Below, in pieces: positions 13,818 to 14,294 of a DNA stretch of 14,294 nucleotides. The first letter of the stretch is position 1, and each line of letters starts with the position of its first letter. The notes under the pieces are model-generated. The model saw only the letters and a program-made list of their open reading frames with translations, was not told where the DNA came from and made no database searches. Position numbers and translations under genes: made by a program. Source of the DNA: UBA987 sp047620825 (GTDB lineage: Bacteria; Bacteroidota; Bacteroidia; NS11-12g; UBA9320); the NCBI GenBank assembly GCA_047620825.1, contig JBLHOC010000078.1, positions 1-14,294 of the forward strand. Reading direction: 5' to 3'.

Positions 13818-14294
13818 TTAAGATTTTGCTCTAATTCGACTGAATGTCTCTGGTGACATGCCTAACATGGAGGCCAAATAGTGTAAAGGCACTTGATTAA
13901 AAAGAGCAGGATTTAAGTTAAACAACTGCTGGTATCGTTCTTCAGCAGACATTGATATCTGACTAAACACGCGATCTTCTAACGTCAAAAAACATTTGGC
14001 AATAAATAGTTTTTCCAATTCATCCCAGTTGTCTACCACATCTCGAATTTGACTATATCGTTCCTGTTTTATGGTGTACAGCTTACAATCCGTCAATGCT
14101 TGTAAATTCCACCGCGCTGTCGTCTTAAAAATCACACTAGACAGGTCTGTGATAAAATAGCCAGGCGTCGATATCCACTGGGTAATTTCTTTGTTGGGTG
14201 TATTCGCCCAAACCCTTATAAAGCCTTCTTGAATAAAGCTCAGTTGATTACAGTAATGACCGGCCTTTACATAAAATTCTCCTCTATTTAGCGT
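13818..14294 (-). CDS. Crp/Fnr family transcriptional regulator (partial, N-terminus outside window)
   Basis: The frame is open from the right edge to a TAA at 13820-13818, giving the last 158 residues of a protein probably about 190 long. The visible part holds the cyclic-nucleotide-binding-like beta roll (RGEFYVKAGHYCNQLSFIQEGFIRVW, then KEITQWISTPGYFITDL and ALTDCKLYTI), the long dimer helix with LTLEDRVF and SAEERYQQLF, and a C-terminal helix-turn-helix in VPLHYLASMLGMSPETFSRIRAK. This compact form ending just after RIR is typical of Bacteroidota Crp/Fnr regulators. I see neither the cAMP-pocket signature of true Crp nor a cysteine cluster like that of Fnr in the visible part, so its signal is unknown. 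A GTG at 14135 lies inside the domain and is not the start. Confidence 0.95.
   Translation of the reverse strand, partial: TLNRGEFYVKAGHYCNQLSFIQEGFIRVWANTPNKEITQWISTPGYFITDLSSVIFKTTARWNLQALTDCKLYTIKQERYSQIRDVVDNWDELEKLFIAKCFLTLEDRVFSQISMSAEERYQQLFNLNPALFNQVPLHYLASMLGMSPETFSRIRAKS

Noticed and set aside
1..14294. CRISPR arrays, tRNA or rRNA genes, insertion sequences
   Set aside because: None seen: no regularly spaced repeats of CRISPR length, no cloverleaf-like segment recognised in the gaps, no transposase-like protein.

Overview
The window looks like Bacteroidota, probably a marine or freshwater Flavobacteriales-type genome. The signs are AT-rich DNA, start codons without clear Shine-Dalgarno sequences, -7 elements of the TAnnTTTG type, several SPII lipoproteins, a short Bacteroidota-type Crp/Fnr regulator, a plant-CGEP-like S9 peptidase, and FN3-like lipoprotein repeats. 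This placement is inferred from gene families and signals; no rRNA or tRNA is present.

Layout. (1) 2-235 (+): the 3' end of a gene entering from the left, convergent with the next block. (2) 6655-437 (-): a long, tightly packed run read leftwards: secreted S9 peptidase, a CdiI-like immunity-family protein, a TlpA-type thioredoxin lipoprotein, a CNHC redoxin lipoprotein (ATGA overlap with the previous gene), a small zinc-ribbon gene broken by an in-frame TAG, a bestrophin channel and a VanW-family protein. Most gaps are 3 to 26 nt; the widest are about 95 nt ahead of the chosen TlpA start and 141 nt ahead of bestrophin, so one or two transcripts are plausible. (3) 6656-7208: a divergent intergenic region with a heptamer-periodic array and promoter-like elements. 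(4) 7209-11213 (+): an MBOAT O-acyltransferase and an SGNH-like partner separated by 3 nt (surface-glycan acylation pair), then a beta-barrel-like outer membrane protein and a lipoprotein gene split by one in-frame TGA. (5) 11214-11596: non-coding, with a 14-bp perfect inverted repeat and a good Bacteroidota promoter. (6) 11597-13168 (+): a secreted protein of unknown function carrying a four-unit 12-bp in-frame minisatellite. (7) 14294-13269 (-): a Crp/Fnr regulator running off the right edge, and an exported SRPBCC protein, separated by 75 bp that hold an FNR-box-like palindrome.

Most of the encoded proteins act in the envelope: redox lipoproteins, a periplasmic peptidase, an anion channel, an acyltransferase pair and outer-membrane or surface proteins. 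I did not find a clearly new multi-gene defence or mobile system. The points most worth checking are the two genes each interrupted by a single nonsense codon (small zinc ribbon; FN3-like lipoprotein), the 7-nt-period intergenic arrays, the orphan CdiI-like gene in a protease/redox operon, the 14-bp inverted repeat with an alternative stem, and the FNR-like site beside a Crp/Fnr gene. Both TAG and TGA end other genes here normally, so recoding is unlikely.
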